This document shows, piece after piece, positions 1-7,750 of a DNA stretch of 37,850 bases. The position numbers and the translations under genes are program-made. Source of the DNA: an uncultured Bacilli bacterium. GTDB lineage: Bacteria > Bacillota_I > Bacilli_A > RFN20 > CAG-826. The stretch lies in contig CALVPP010000007.1 in NCBI GenBank assembly GCA_944351395.1, positions 1 to 37,850 of the forward strand, in the 5' to 3' direction. Under the pieces are notes generated by a model that ran no database searches, was not told where the DNA came from, and saw only the letters and a program-made list of their open reading frames with translations. The first letter of the stretch is position 1, and each line of letters opens with the position of its first letter.

Positions 1-10
1 TACCAAGGAA

Positions 11-32
11 GAAAAAGCGACCCCTAGGGGTC
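11..32 (-). terminator. Probable rho-independent terminator downstream of parC
   Basis: A perfect G+C-rich palindrome lies at 19-32 (GACCCCTAGGGGTC) in otherwise AT-rich DNA. Read on the minus strand it is followed by GC and a T-rich run (positions 11-18), which is the layout of an intrinsic terminator for the leftward parE-parC transcript about 180 nt downstream of the parC stop. An outer inverted repeat (CCAAGG at 3-8, CCTTGG at 48-53) encloses it and may extend the structure. The rest of 33-214 is AT-rich and holds no gene; a 7-bp AT hairpin at 199-220 overlaps the parC stop codon. Confidence 0.45.
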
Positions 33-214
33 AATCAATAATGCATCCCTTGGATACATATATTGTTAATGAGATAAAAATATTTTATCTTATTTTAGTG
101 CGTATATAAAGCGATAAAAATGAAAATTGATATTAAAAAAATAATAAAAACGACTAACAAAACGGATAATCAATTATACTAATAAAATACTAATATTAAA
201 CTAATAATGCATGA

Positions 215-2890
215 TTAGTTATCAAAATCATCAAATATAGAAAGTTGCTCGTAACGCTTTTCTTCTTCGTTATTTTCTTCGTCGCTAGGACTATTTTCTT
301 CACTCGATTTCTCTTCTTCAATCGCCTCTCGTGCCATTTCTTCTAAAGGCAATAATTCTTCTTCATCAGAACTATTCAAAACAATATTTTGTGAAGGGTT
401 TTTTTCATCTACTTTATCTAGTTTCAATTGGAAAACAGAAGTAATATAAGACTTAGTTGGAAGATTCATATTTTTCTTTGAGTTTTTATCGACCGGCCAT
501 AAACTAAAATCACTAACATCATATGAAAGCAAGCTGTTGTTAGTGTTGAGATAGTCTAAATGATATGTCTCATTACCCCTAAAACTATTTAATTTATCGA
601 CAAAAATGAGATGGTGTATATCGCTTTTAAAACAACGGAATACTTGTTGTACTCTACCGAGTCGATTAGTTTTCTTTAAATAATTTAAATCGAAGAAGCG
701 AATGCATCCTTCTTTACTTAACAAAAGAATTTTCTTTCTTTCACCTTTTTCAAAGGTGAGCATGCCTGCTATTTCATCCCCTCTAAGGGAAGAAATTGAT
801 TTTACTCCACCTGATTTTAATCCTGTTGTACTAATTTCTTTTTCGTCGTAGAATGTGCCATTTCCTAACGATGTGAATAAGACGATGTCGTAATCGCCAT
901 TCGTCATGCTCACTTCCACTAATTCATCACCACTTAATAAACGCATGGCTGTAAGAGGTCGGTTGCATTTATTGACATAAAATGATGATAGTGATGTCTT
1001 TTTAATTTGACCATGTTTACTCGCTAATACGACATTTACATCATTACGGAAATTTGCAATCACGAACGCTCTAATAATTTTTTCTTGGAATGGTAAGTTT
1101 ATAAGGTAGTTGATGTGCTTACCTTCGTCTTTATACTTATTTTCATTAATTTCGTGCACAGGAACTAATAAATAATTACCAAAATTAGTGAAAGCTAATA
1201 TGTAATCTAAAGTCGAAGCAACGCCTAAAGCGATGATGACATCCCCTTCTTTAACACCAGGTAAAGCATTATCGCCGCTACTTCGATACGATTTTAAAGA
1301 AGAACGTTTGATATATCCATCTCTCGTCAAGACGACAATTACATCTTCTTTTGCAATTAAATCACGTTTGTCGATAGTTTTAGTTTCTCCTTTTTCAGCG
1401 ATCATAGTTTTTCTTGGAGTCGCATATTTATTGGAGATAGTACGTAAATCTTTAATAATCGTGTTGTGAAGTTTATTTTCATCGCCTAAAATGCTCTTTA
1501 ATTCAGCAATACTAGCCGTTAGATCTTCTTTTTCTTTAATGAATACGTTCACGTCGCTATTTGAAAGGCGATAGAGCGGTAATGTAACTACAGCTTCTGC
1601 TTGTTCATCACTAAGATTAAACGCTATCATCAAATTTTTCTTGGAATCAGACTTGTCTTTACTCTTTTCAATGATGTCCACTACTTGGTGAATATTTAAG
1701 ATTGCAGTAATCAAGCCTTCGACGACATGTAGCCTTCTTTCCTGTTTAGCTAAATCGAATTTAATTCTTCTCGTCGTCACGTCGATTTGGTGAGCAATAT
1801 AGGCATCTAAAATTTCTGCTAAATTTAATGTACGAGGGCGATTGTCGACGATAGCAACCATATTTGCACTATAACTAGTAAGAAGATTCGTCTTATTCAT
1901 CAAATAATTCAAAATGATATCTGGTTTAGCGTTTTTCTTAAGATCGATGACGATGCGGATGCCATCCAGATCAGATTCGTCACGCACCTCATTTATTCCA
2001 TCGATGACTTTTGAAGAACGAATCTTATCTATAGCGTAAACTAGCTCAATTTTGATAACTTTATAGGGAATTTCAGTTATGACTATTTGTGAGACATCGC
2101 CTTTTTTAATAATTTCAGCCTTTGCTGCGATTTCTATTCGACCGCGCCCAGTCTCATAAATTTCATCTAAACCGTCGCTTTTATAAATGATGCCACCAGT
2201 AGAAAAATCTGGACCTAAGATGTAATTTCTTAAACTAGCAATTGAGCAATTTGGATGATTGATGCGATAGATTGTTGCATCGATGACTTCTTTAAGATTA
2301 TGAGTCGGTATTTCTGTCGCTAACGCCACTGCTATACCTTCTGATCCATTCACTAATAAATTAGGAAAATGAGCAGGAAGAACGACTGGTTCTAATTCAG
2401 CATCATCGAATGTGAATTGCATATCCACCGTCTCTTTATCGATATCACGTATCATCTCATTCGTTATCTCTTCTAGACGAGCTTCAGTGTAACGATAAGC
2501 TGCAGGGCCATCGCCATCAATCGAACCTTTATTACCTTGAAAATCGATGAGTGGGACTCTTACTTTCCAATCTTGAGCCATACGCACTAGTGCTTCATAA
2601 ATTGAGGTATCACCATGTGGATGATATTTTCCCATGACTGCACCGACGCTGTGAGCACATTTACGTCTGGGCTTATTAAAAGTGTTGCCTTCTAAATACA
2701 TAGCGTAAATGATGCGACGCTGAACTGGTTTTAAACCATCGCGAACGTCTGGTAAAGCACGATCTTGGATGACATATTTAGCATAAGAAGCATATCTATC
2801 AGACATCACTTCTTCTAAAGGCTGCTCAAAAATCTTTTCCTCGATTGGTTCTTCAACAATTTCTAAATTTTTATTCTTTCTTTTCGCCAT
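215..2890 (-). CDS. parC: DNA topoisomerase IV subunit A (ParC)
   Basis: ParC is the DNA-cleaving and religating subunit of topoisomerase IV, which decatenates daughter chromosomes as a ParC2ParE2 complex. The 891-residue product begins with the GyrA/ParC breakage-reunion domain. The catalytic tyrosine is Tyr134 in AAYRYTEARL, and the quinolone-determining stretch GKYHPHGDTSIYEA covers residues 87-100. The C-terminal half is a beta-pinwheel without the GyrA-box (QRRGGKG); the corresponding place reads YRSSGDNALPGVKEGD, which favours ParC over GyrA. The last ~60 residues are a Glu/Ser-rich acidic tail. The start ATG lies inside the 3' end of parE (20-nt overlap) with AAAGGA about 8 nt upstream, so translation is probably coupled. 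The linked plsY gene also points to topoisomerase IV rather than gyrase. Thr95 stands where S. aureus GrlA has Ser80. Confidence 0.93.
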   Translation of the reverse strand: MAKRKNKNLEIVEEPIEEKIFEQPLEEVMSDRYASYAKYVIQDRALPDVRDGLKPVQRRIIYAMYLEGNTFNKPRRKCAHSVGAVMGKYHPHGDTSIYEALVRMAQDWKVRVPLIDFQGNKGSIDGDGPAAYRYTEARLEEITNEMIRDIDKETVDMQFTFDDAELEPVVLPAHFPNLLVNGSEGIAVALATEIPTHNLKEVIDATIYRINHPNCSIASLRNYILGPDFSTGGIIYKSDGLDEIYETGRGRIEIAAKAEIIKKGDVSQIVITEIPYKVIKIELVYAIDKIRSSKVIDGINEVRDESDLDGIRIVIDLKKNAKPDIILNYLMNKTNLLTSYSANMVAIVDNRPRTLNLAEILDAYIAHQIDVTTRRIKFDLAKQERRLHVVEGLITAILNIHQVVDIIEKSKDKSDSKKNLMIAFNLSDEQAEAVVTLPLYRLSNSDVNVFIKEKEDLTASIAELKSILGDENKLHNTIIKDLRTISNKYATPRKTMIAEKGETKTIDKRDLIAKEDVIVVLTRDGYIKRSSLKSYRSSGDNALPGVKEGDVIIALGVASTLDYILAFTNFGNYLLVPVHEINENKYKDEGKHINYLINLPFQEKIIRAFVIANFRNDVNVVLASKHGQIKKTSLSSFYVNKCNRPLTAMRLLSGDELVEVSMTNGDYDIVLFTSLGNGTFYDEKEISTTGLKSGGVKSISSLRGDEIAGMLTFEKGERKKILLLSKEGCIRFFDLNYLKKTNRLGRVQQVFRCFKSDIHHLIFVDKLNSFRGNETYHLDYLNTNNSLLSYDVSDFSLWPVDKNSKKNMNLPTKSYITSVFQLKLDKVDEKNPSQNIVLNSSDEEELLPLEEMAREAIEEEKSSEENSPSDEENNEEEKRYEQLSIFDDFDN

Positions 2891-4835
2891 GAATTTGTTC
2901 CTTTAAGAAATTATCTTCGGTTGAAAAATCGACATTTTCTTCTACCCATTTACGGCGTAATGCTGTATCTTTGCCCATGAGAGTGCTAATACGTTTTTCA
3001 GCCAAAAAGGGATTATCAATATTAATTTGAATTAATTGACGTTTGTTCGGATCCATCGTCGTTTCTTTAAGTTGTTGTGCATTCATTTCACCAAGACCTT
3101 TAAAACGAGAAATTTTATATCCAGGACCTATTTTTTTCTTTGCTTCGATTAAGTCCTTATCATTCCACGCGTATTCATATACTTCCTTCGTTTTAGATAC
3201 TTCCTTCGATACACGGTATAAAGGCGGGACAGCGACGTAAACATGCCCGCTAGTGATGAGCGAACGCATGAAATTATAGAAGAACGTGAGTAATAAAGTT
3301 TGAATATGCGCCCCATCTGTATCAGCATCGGTCATGATGATGACCTTACCATATTTTGCTTCACTTATGTCAAATGCTTGTCCATATCCTGCTCCGATAG
3401 CGTTTATGATTGTCGCAAATTCTTTATTTTCGAGCATCTTAGCGATGGTTGTAGAATCAGTATTCAAAGGTTTACCACGCAGTGGTAATACTGCTTGATG
3501 AATTCTATCTCGACCATTTCTAGCAGTTCCGCCTGCAGATTCACCTTCGACGATAAAAAGTTCGTTCTTCGCATAGTCTTTTGATTGAGCAGGAGTAAGT
3601 TTATCAGTAATAATAACTTCGGCTTTCTTCGATTTACTCGCTCTTGCTTCTTCCTTAGCTTTTCTTGCTGCAACACGGGCATTTTGTGCGTCTTGACATT
3701 TTTTGATAAGATTGATGGAGAATTCTTTATTTTCAGCAAGATAATAAGTGAACTTATTATATATAAAATTAGATACGACGTTTAAAACTTGTGGAGTTCC
3801 TAATTTACCTTTTGTTTGTCCTTCAAATTCGGTCATATTTTCAGGAATACGTAATGAAATGATAGCAGTCAAGCCTTCTCTAATATCACTACCTTCCAAC
3901 TTATTTTTACCTCTTATAAGATTGTTAGCTTCCGCGAAGTCGTTCACTGCTCTAGTGAGTCCAGTCCTAAAACCAGTTTCATGAGTACCGCCATCCACTG
4001 TTCTTATGTTATTAACATAAGAATATATAGTTTCGTTATAGTCATTATAGCAATATTGCATGGCAATTTCGACTTTGATTTGGTCAATCTCATCTTGCAT
4101 GTAAAGCGGTTTATCAAGAGTGTTTTTATTTTCATTAAGATCTTCGACGAATTGTTGAATGCCGTTTTCATAATAGAAAGTTTGCGATATATTAGTTCTT
4201 TCATCTTTAAGGACGAATTTAATTTTCCTGAGAAGATAAGCGCTTTCTTGCAAATGATCAAAAATTGTCTGCCACTTAAAATCAACACTCGTAAAAATAG
4301 AAGCACTCGGTTTAAACGTGACTAAAGTGCCGTGTTTATTTGTGTTACCAATTATTTCGAGCGGAACTTTAACTTTTCCCCCATCTTCGAAACGAATATG
4401 ATGAATTTTACCTTCTCTCCAAATGGTGACATCGACAAAATCACTGAGTGCGTTCGTCACGCTAGCGCCGACACCATGCATACCAGCACTTGTCGTATAT
4501 GCTTTGTTAGAAAATTTTCCCCCACTGTGAAGAGTGGTAAAAATCAATTCGACAGCAGGAATTTTAGCTTCCTTATGGATACCAGTAGGAATACCACGTC
4601 CATCGTCTTGTACTGACACTGACCCGTCTTTATGAATTGTCACTTCGATAGTCGTGCCAAAACCATTCAAAGCTTCATCTACTGCATTATCGACAATTTC
4701 CCACACTAAATGATGGAGCCCACTTTGACCAGTCGAACCAATGTACATCGCTGGTCTTTTTTGGACGCCTTCCAAGCCGTGTAGGATGGCTATATCATCC
4801 TCGTTATAATGTTGTTTCTTTAGTTCTTCCGCCAT
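2871..4835 (-). CDS. parE: DNA topoisomerase IV subunit B (ParE)
   Basis: ParE is the ATPase subunit of topoisomerase IV. The 654-residue protein shows the GHKL ATP-binding motifs EIVDNAVDEAL (Asn50), DDGRGIP (77-83) and GMHGVGASVTNAL (118-130). The transducer domain follows, then the TOPRIM region with EGESAGG (430-436), PLRGKPLN and DADTDGAH (503-510), whose acidic residues bind Mg2+. Length and order match GyrB/ParE; the coupled parC and the divergent plsY decide for ParE. The usual EGDSAGG is EGESAGG here, a conservative Asp-to-Glu change at the position equivalent to E. coli GyrB Asp426. It is the first gene of a two-gene minus-strand operon behind a good extended -10 promoter. Confidence 0.93.
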   Translation of the reverse strand: MAEELKKQHYNEDDIAILHGLEGVQKRPAMYIGSTGQSGLHHLVWEIVDNAVDEALNGFGTTIEVTIHKDGSVSVQDDGRGIPTGIHKEAKIPAVELIFTTLHSGGKFSNKAYTTSAGMHGVGASVTNALSDFVDVTIWREGKIHHIRFEDGGKVKVPLEIIGNTNKHGTLVTFKPSASIFTSVDFKWQTIFDHLQESAYLLRKIKFVLKDERTNISQTFYYENGIQQFVEDLNENKNTLDKPLYMQDEIDQIKVEIAMQYCYNDYNETIYSYVNNIRTVDGGTHETGFRTGLTRAVNDFAEANNLIRGKNKLEGSDIREGLTAIISLRIPENMTEFEGQTKGKLGTPQVLNVVSNFIYNKFTYYLAENKEFSINLIKKCQDAQNARVAARKAKEEARASKSKKAEVIITDKLTPAQSKDYAKNELFIVEGESAGGTARNGRDRIHQAVLPLRGKPLNTDSTTIAKMLENKEFATIINAIGAGYGQAFDISEAKYGKVIIMTDADTDGAHIQTLLLTFFYNFMRSLITSGHVYVAVPPLYRVSKEVSKTKEVYEYAWNDKDLIEAKKKIGPGYKISRFKGLGEMNAQQLKETTMDPNKRQLIQINIDNPFLAEKRISTLMGKDTALRRKWVEENVDFSTEDNFLKEQIHGEKKE

Positions 4836-4858
4836 CTATTTAAAAATCTTTCTTTGTA

Positions 4859-4889
4859 ATTATAGCAAAGTTTTATTGAAAAAAATCAA
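4859..4889 (-). promoter_or_regulatory. Promoter for parE-parC
   Basis: On the minus strand there is an extended -10, TGCTATAAT (4867-4859), which matches the TGnTATAAT consensus. A weak -35, TTGATT (4889-4884), sits 19 nt upstream. The extended -10 can compensate for the poor -35. The leader to the parE ATG is about 17 nt and contains only a weak AAGAAAGA ribosome-binding stretch. Confidence 0.55.
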
Positions 4890-4903
4890 TATTTAAGTAT
4901 TAT
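4876..4903 (+). promoter_or_regulatory. Promoter for plsY
   Basis: TTGAAA (4876-4881) and TATTAT (4898-4903) are separated by 16 nt, a reasonable sigma-A promoter. It is divergent from the parE promoter within the 106-bp intergenic region. The leader to the plsY ATG is about 30 nt and carries GGTGG as a plausible ribosome binding site. Confidence 0.42.
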
Positions 4904-4941
4904 TTAGTAGTAAGATATATTAGTGGTATGGTGGATAAAAT

Positions 4942-5655
4942 ATGATAGTATTTTATAATATTCTAATCGCCTTCATGGCATTACTCATCGGTTATATTTT
5001 AGGTTCAGTTTCCTTTTCTGTTCTCATAGGTAAAATCTTTTTCCATAAAGATCCTCGTGACTATGGTTCACATAACGCTGGTGGCACTAACGCTGGTAGG
5101 ATATATGGGAAAAAAATTGGAGTCATCGTCATCTTACTCGATATGTCAAAAGCAATATTAGCTACCTATATCACATGGATGATTATTTATCTCACTGACG
5201 TTCAAACTGTTTTATCTACTATCGGGAGTCATGTCATTCAATATTATTGGCTCACTCCCGTTGGCGCGTGTCTTGGACATTGTTTCTCATTATTCCTACA
5301 TTTTAGAGGAGGCAAAGCCGTATCTTGTTATGCTGGCACTATCGTCGGCTGCTCATATTTCATGACAGTTATCGGAGCCATCTTATTTTTCGTTACTTTA
5401 AAGATGCGTAAGTTTGTCTCTCTTGCCAGCATAACTGCTTCAACTGGTTTATTTCTCTTAAGTGTTCTCATGGTCGGACTTTACGAGGGCGGCTTTTTAG
5501 AGGTTACCTATCTTATGAACGGATTGCTTCTCATTCCGACTTATGAAATGGCTATAGCGTTATTTCTAATGACGATCATTTTAGTACTTGCTCATCACGC
5601 AAATATCAAAAGGTTGCACGATGGAGATGAGAATAAAATTAAGTGGATGAAATGA
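4942..5655 (+). CDS. plsY: Glycerol-3-phosphate acyltransferase PlsY
   Basis: PlsY is an integral membrane enzyme that transfers the acyl group of acyl-phosphate to glycerol-3-phosphate, the first acylation in phospholipid synthesis. Recognisable family motifs are GSVSFSVLIGK near the N-terminus, motif 1 GSHNAGGTNAGR (usual form SGNxGATN), motif 2 GHCFSLFLHFRGGKA, and the C-terminal HHANIKRLHDGDE. About six hydrophobic segments are visible. At 237 residues it is slightly longer than the common 190-215. In B. subtilis plsY (yneS) also lies beside parE-parC. The gene ends in TGA, one of the clear uses of TGA as a stop in this window. Confidence 0.93.
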   Translation: MIVFYNILIAFMALLIGYILGSVSFSVLIGKIFFHKDPRDYGSHNAGGTNAGRIYGKKIGVIVILLDMSKAILATYITWMIIYLTDVQTVLSTIGSHVIQYYWLTPVGACLGHCFSLFLHFRGGKAVSCYAGTIVGCSYFMTVIGAILFFVTLKMRKFVSLASITASTGLFLLSVLMVGLYEGGFLEVTYLMNGLLLIPTYEMAIALFLMTIILVLAHHANIKRLHDGDENKIKWMK

Positions 5656-5842
5656 AAAAATACAAGTAGTTATTTAGTAGATTATTAGTAATGTGTATAA
5701 TTTTTATCGACTTCTGTGTAAAGACAAATAATATAGTTTATAACTAAGTTTATGATTGACTATGAACATTAAACGAAAATCTAATCACTCTAAAAAAGTA
5801 ACAATTTCCATTTTATAAATTATTATCGTTTATAGCGTAAAA
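5656..5842. other. Intergenic region without recognised gene
   Basis: This AT-rich stretch follows the plsY stop and ends at the hairpin at 5843-5875. No ORF with a ribosome binding site, no tRNA-like fold and no convincing plus-strand terminator with a T-run was found. How plsY transcription ends is not evident, unless the 5843-5875 hairpin works in both directions. Confidence 0.5.
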
Positions 5843-5875
5843 AAAATCCTCTTGCACCACTGCTAAGAGGATTTT
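5843..5875 (-). terminator. Terminator of the efp-yneF unit
   Basis: An 11-bp inverted repeat, AAAATCCTCTT / AAGAGGATTTT (5843-5853 and 5865-5875), has an 11-nt loop. On the minus strand it runs straight into eight T residues, a classic intrinsic terminator 24 nt beyond the yneF stop. It may also stop plsY read-through from the other side. Confidence 0.85.
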
Positions 5876-5898
5876 ATTTCATCATTTTTAATAAGCGA

Positions 5899-6114
5899 TT
5901 ATTGTTGTTTTTTGACGTTGTTCATCACTTGTCTAATTTGTGCTTCAGAAGGTTTTCTACCCATCGACATGAACATCGCTCTTATCATGTTTTCATTGAT
6001 AGGTGGATTTTTTTGCATCTCGCGTTTGATGAACCAACGAGCGATGAAGAATCCAGCGACACCACCTATGATGAGGAAGACGACCATGAGCACTATTGCG
6101 ATCCAAAGTTCCAT
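5899..6114 (-). CDS. yneF: YneF-family (UPF0154) small membrane protein
   Basis: This 71-residue protein has an N-terminal transmembrane helix (about residues 4-26, IAIVLMVVFLIIGGVAGFFIARW). A short cytoplasmic part follows with KREMQKNPPINENMIRAMFMSMGRKPSEAQI, the signature of the UPF0154/YneF family widespread in Firmicutes and Mollicutes. The molecular function is unknown. It starts 16 nt after the efp stop, with AGGGGGA as ribosome binding site, so it is probably cotranscribed with efp. A strong terminator follows it. Confidence 0.9.
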   Translation of the reverse strand: MELWIAIVLMVVFLIIGGVAGFFIARWFIKREMQKNPPINENMIRAMFMSMGRKPSEAQIRQVMNNVKKQQ

Positions 6115-6130
6115 TTGCTATACATCCCCC

Positions 6131-6691
6131 TTAGTTAGCTCTACCATCGTATTGACCATTATCGGTTCTTACGATAACTTCATCACCTTGATTGATGAAT
6201 AGAGGCACTTTTACTTTTAAACCAGTCTCAAGAGTTACTTCTCTCATCGCTCTTTGAACTGTATTGCCTTTAACAGCAGGTTCAGCGTCAGTAACTTTAA
6301 GTGTTACCTTTGCGGGTAAGACGATACCGAGAATTTCGTTTTCATAACTGGTTATTGTCACGATTTCATCGCCTTTTAAGAATTGTTTTTCCCATTCAAG
6401 GCGTTCTTTTGGTATTTCAATTTGTTCATAAGTAGTTTGATTCATGAACACGAGACCGTCGCCACTATCATAGAGATATTGCATCTCAATTTTATCTAGG
6501 CGGATAAGATCGATAGAATATCCACCATTACGCGACACTTCAGTCACTGCCCCTGTACGCATGTTTTTGACTTTGACAGTCGCTTTCATCTTCGCCATAG
6601 CGGTCTTGTTGAGAAGAATATCTAAGACTTGATAAATATTTCCATCTTCGAGGAAATAATTGCCAGGACGTAATTCTGTTACGTTAATCAT
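6131..6691 (-). CDS. efp: Elongation factor P, with a non-canonical tip loop
   Basis: EF-P enters the ribosomal E site and relieves stalling at polyproline stretches. The 186-residue length and the KOW plus two OB domains fit the family: MRTGAV, EMQYLYDSG, FMNQTTYEQ, ETGLKVKVPLFINQGD. It aligns without gaps to B. subtilis EF-P over the first 48 residues, but the tip of the KOW loop, normally KPGKG with Lys32 modified in Bacillus, reads KTAMAK (residues 29-34), placing Met at position 32. The ribosome binding site is AGAAAGGAG about 13 nt before the ATG, behind a GTGACA-17-TATAAT promoter. Confidence 0.95.
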   Translation of the reverse strand: MINVTELRPGNYFLEDGNIYQVLDILLNKTAMAKMKATVKVKNMRTGAVTEVSRNGGYSIDLIRLDKIEMQYLYDSGDGLVFMNQTTYEQIEIPKERLEWEKQFLKGDEIVTITSYENEILGIVLPAKVTLKVTDAEPAVKGNTVQRAMREVTLETGLKVKVPLFINQGDEVIVRTDNGQYDGRAN

Positions 6692-6733
6692 CGTTTTATT
6701 TTTTCTCCTTTCTTGTGAAATCTAAATGCATAT

Positions 6734-6762
6734 ATTATATATATATTTTCAAAAGTTGTCAC
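6734..6762 (-). promoter_or_regulatory. Promoter for efp-yneF
   Basis: On the minus strand GTGACA (6762-6757) and TATAAT (6739-6734) are separated by exactly 17 nt. This gives a leader of about 35 nt that contains AAAGGAG before the efp ATG. Confidence 0.65.
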
Positions 6763-6796
6763 ATTTTTCTATCATACATCTTCGCTTCATTACACT

Positions 6797-7444
6797 TTAT
6801 AAGTTAGGAAGGTAACGCTTTGCCTCTTCGATGGATGTTGGTTCGCCATGTCCTGGATAGACGATAACGTTGTTAGGATAAGAAAGAATCTTTTTCAAAC
6901 TAGAAGATATTTTTTGCGCATCAGCGTGTGGTAAATCGTAACGACCGATACCTCCATGAGCGAAAAGTGAATCGCCACTAAACATGATAGAATATTCTTC
7001 TAGATAAATGCAGGCTGAACCTAATGTATGGTAAGGAGTCAAGATGAATCTAATTTTCAAATTAGCGATATCCAATTCATCGTCATCTTTAAAGATGAGA
7101 TGAGGAACTGAAGCGATGATATTCATCCCGAAAGATTTAGAACCGTTAAGATAGGCATCGCTTAATAGAGGCTCATCTTTTTTCGAAATATAAATAGGTG
7201 CATTAGGGTATTTTTTATGGAATAAACTTAATTTATTCAAGTGATCAAAATGACCATGCGTGATGATGATTGCAGCTACTTTCCCGCCATGCACATGGTT
7301 AATATGCTCTATTAGTGGATTATTAAAACAACCAGCATCGATGATGATGCATGGGTTATTTTTTAAACCAATGACATATGTATTAGAAGAAAAATCATCA
7401 TCTTCATCATATGGACTAAAGTTTCTAATACTTAATTTGTTCAT
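6797..7444 (-). CDS. MBL-fold metallo-hydrolase, glyoxalase II-like
   Basis: A 215-residue metallo-beta-lactamase-fold hydrolase. The zinc-binding THGHFDHL motif is at about residues 61-68, the third ligand set at GDSLF (about 156), and the C-terminal YPGHGEPT supplies the last histidine. This pattern matches the single-domain YqgX/GloB-like family, often annotated as hydroxyacylglutathione hydrolase, although substrates are generally unproven and thiols other than glutathione are likely in this lineage. The ATG has no obvious ribosome binding site and begins 13 nt after the end of the rpmG terminator stem, so it may depend on read-through. What it hydrolyses cannot be read from the sequence. 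Confidence 0.82.
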   Translation of the reverse strand: MNKLSIRNFSPYDEDDDFSSNTYVIGLKNNPCIIIDAGCFNNPLIEHINHVHGGKVAAIIITHGHFDHLNKLSLFHKKYPNAPIYISKKDEPLLSDAYLNGSKSFGMNIIASVPHLIFKDDDELDIANLKIRFILTPYHTLGSACIYLEEYSIMFSGDSLFAHGGIGRYDLPHADAQKISSSLKKILSYPNNVIVYPGHGEPTSIEEAKRYLPNL

Positions 7445-7451
7445 AATAATT

Positions 7452-7477
7452 AAGAAAAAATAGGCATAAGCCTATTT
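7452..7477 (-). terminator. Terminator overlapping the rpmG stop codon
   Basis: The inverted repeat AAATAGGC / GCCTATTT (7458-7465 and 7470-7477) has a 4-nt loop. On the minus strand it is followed by a T-run. Its upstream arm contains the TAG stop codon of rpmG (7474-7472), so the last codon is part of the terminator. Confidence 0.75.
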
Positions 7478-7648
7478 CTTTTCACGATGTACGGTTTCTT
7501 TTTGACAACGGGAGCAATATTTACGAAGTTCTAGACGCTCGGGATGTTTACGTTTATTTTTATGGGTGATATAGTTCTCTTCACCGCATTCCGTGCATTT
7601 CATGATGATATTGTTCTTTGTCTTTTTTCCACCTTTTTTGTCTGCCAT
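7472..7648 (-). CDS. rpmG: Ribosomal protein bL33, zinc-binding form
   Basis: A 58-residue large-subunit protein, [18 protein letters not shown] and onwards. The two CxxC pairs (CTEC near residue 18, CSRC near 45) mark the zinc-containing (C+) version of bL33. The family segment [21 protein letters not shown] is intact. The reading frame is open further upstream to 7690, but the ATG at 7648 is preferred because GAGAGGGG lies about 10 nt before it and the product then has the normal bL33 length. Divergent from ispG. Confidence 0.93.
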   Translation of the reverse strand: MADKKGGKKTKNNIIMKCTECGEENYITHKNKRKHPERLELRKYCSRCQKETVHREKK

Positions 7649-7738
7649 GAAGTTAAACCCCTCTCTTTTTGACTTGCTAAATAATATCATATTTATTTTT
7701 TTGTTGCTATAAAAATATCAATTATTTACTAGAAGTTA

Positions 7739-7744
7739 TATAAT
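7739..7744 (+). promoter_or_regulatory. -10 element of ispG, likely leaderless
   Basis: A perfect TATAAT ends only 6 nt before the ispG ATG at 7751, so transcription should begin at or within a base of the start codon. No ribosome binding site is present between them and no good -35 lies 16-18 nt upstream. Confidence 0.45.
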
Positions 7745-7750
7745 TTAACC

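Noticed and set aside
1-60. Palindrome GACCCCTAGGGGTC as a recombination or attachment site
   Set aside because: The T-run on the minus side and the position downstream of parC make an intrinsic terminator the simpler reading; no integrase or duplicated copy was seen.
3981-4325. 114-codon plus-strand open frame
   Set aside because: Antisense to parE with no ribosome binding site and a composition typical of a shadow frame; parE is unambiguous.
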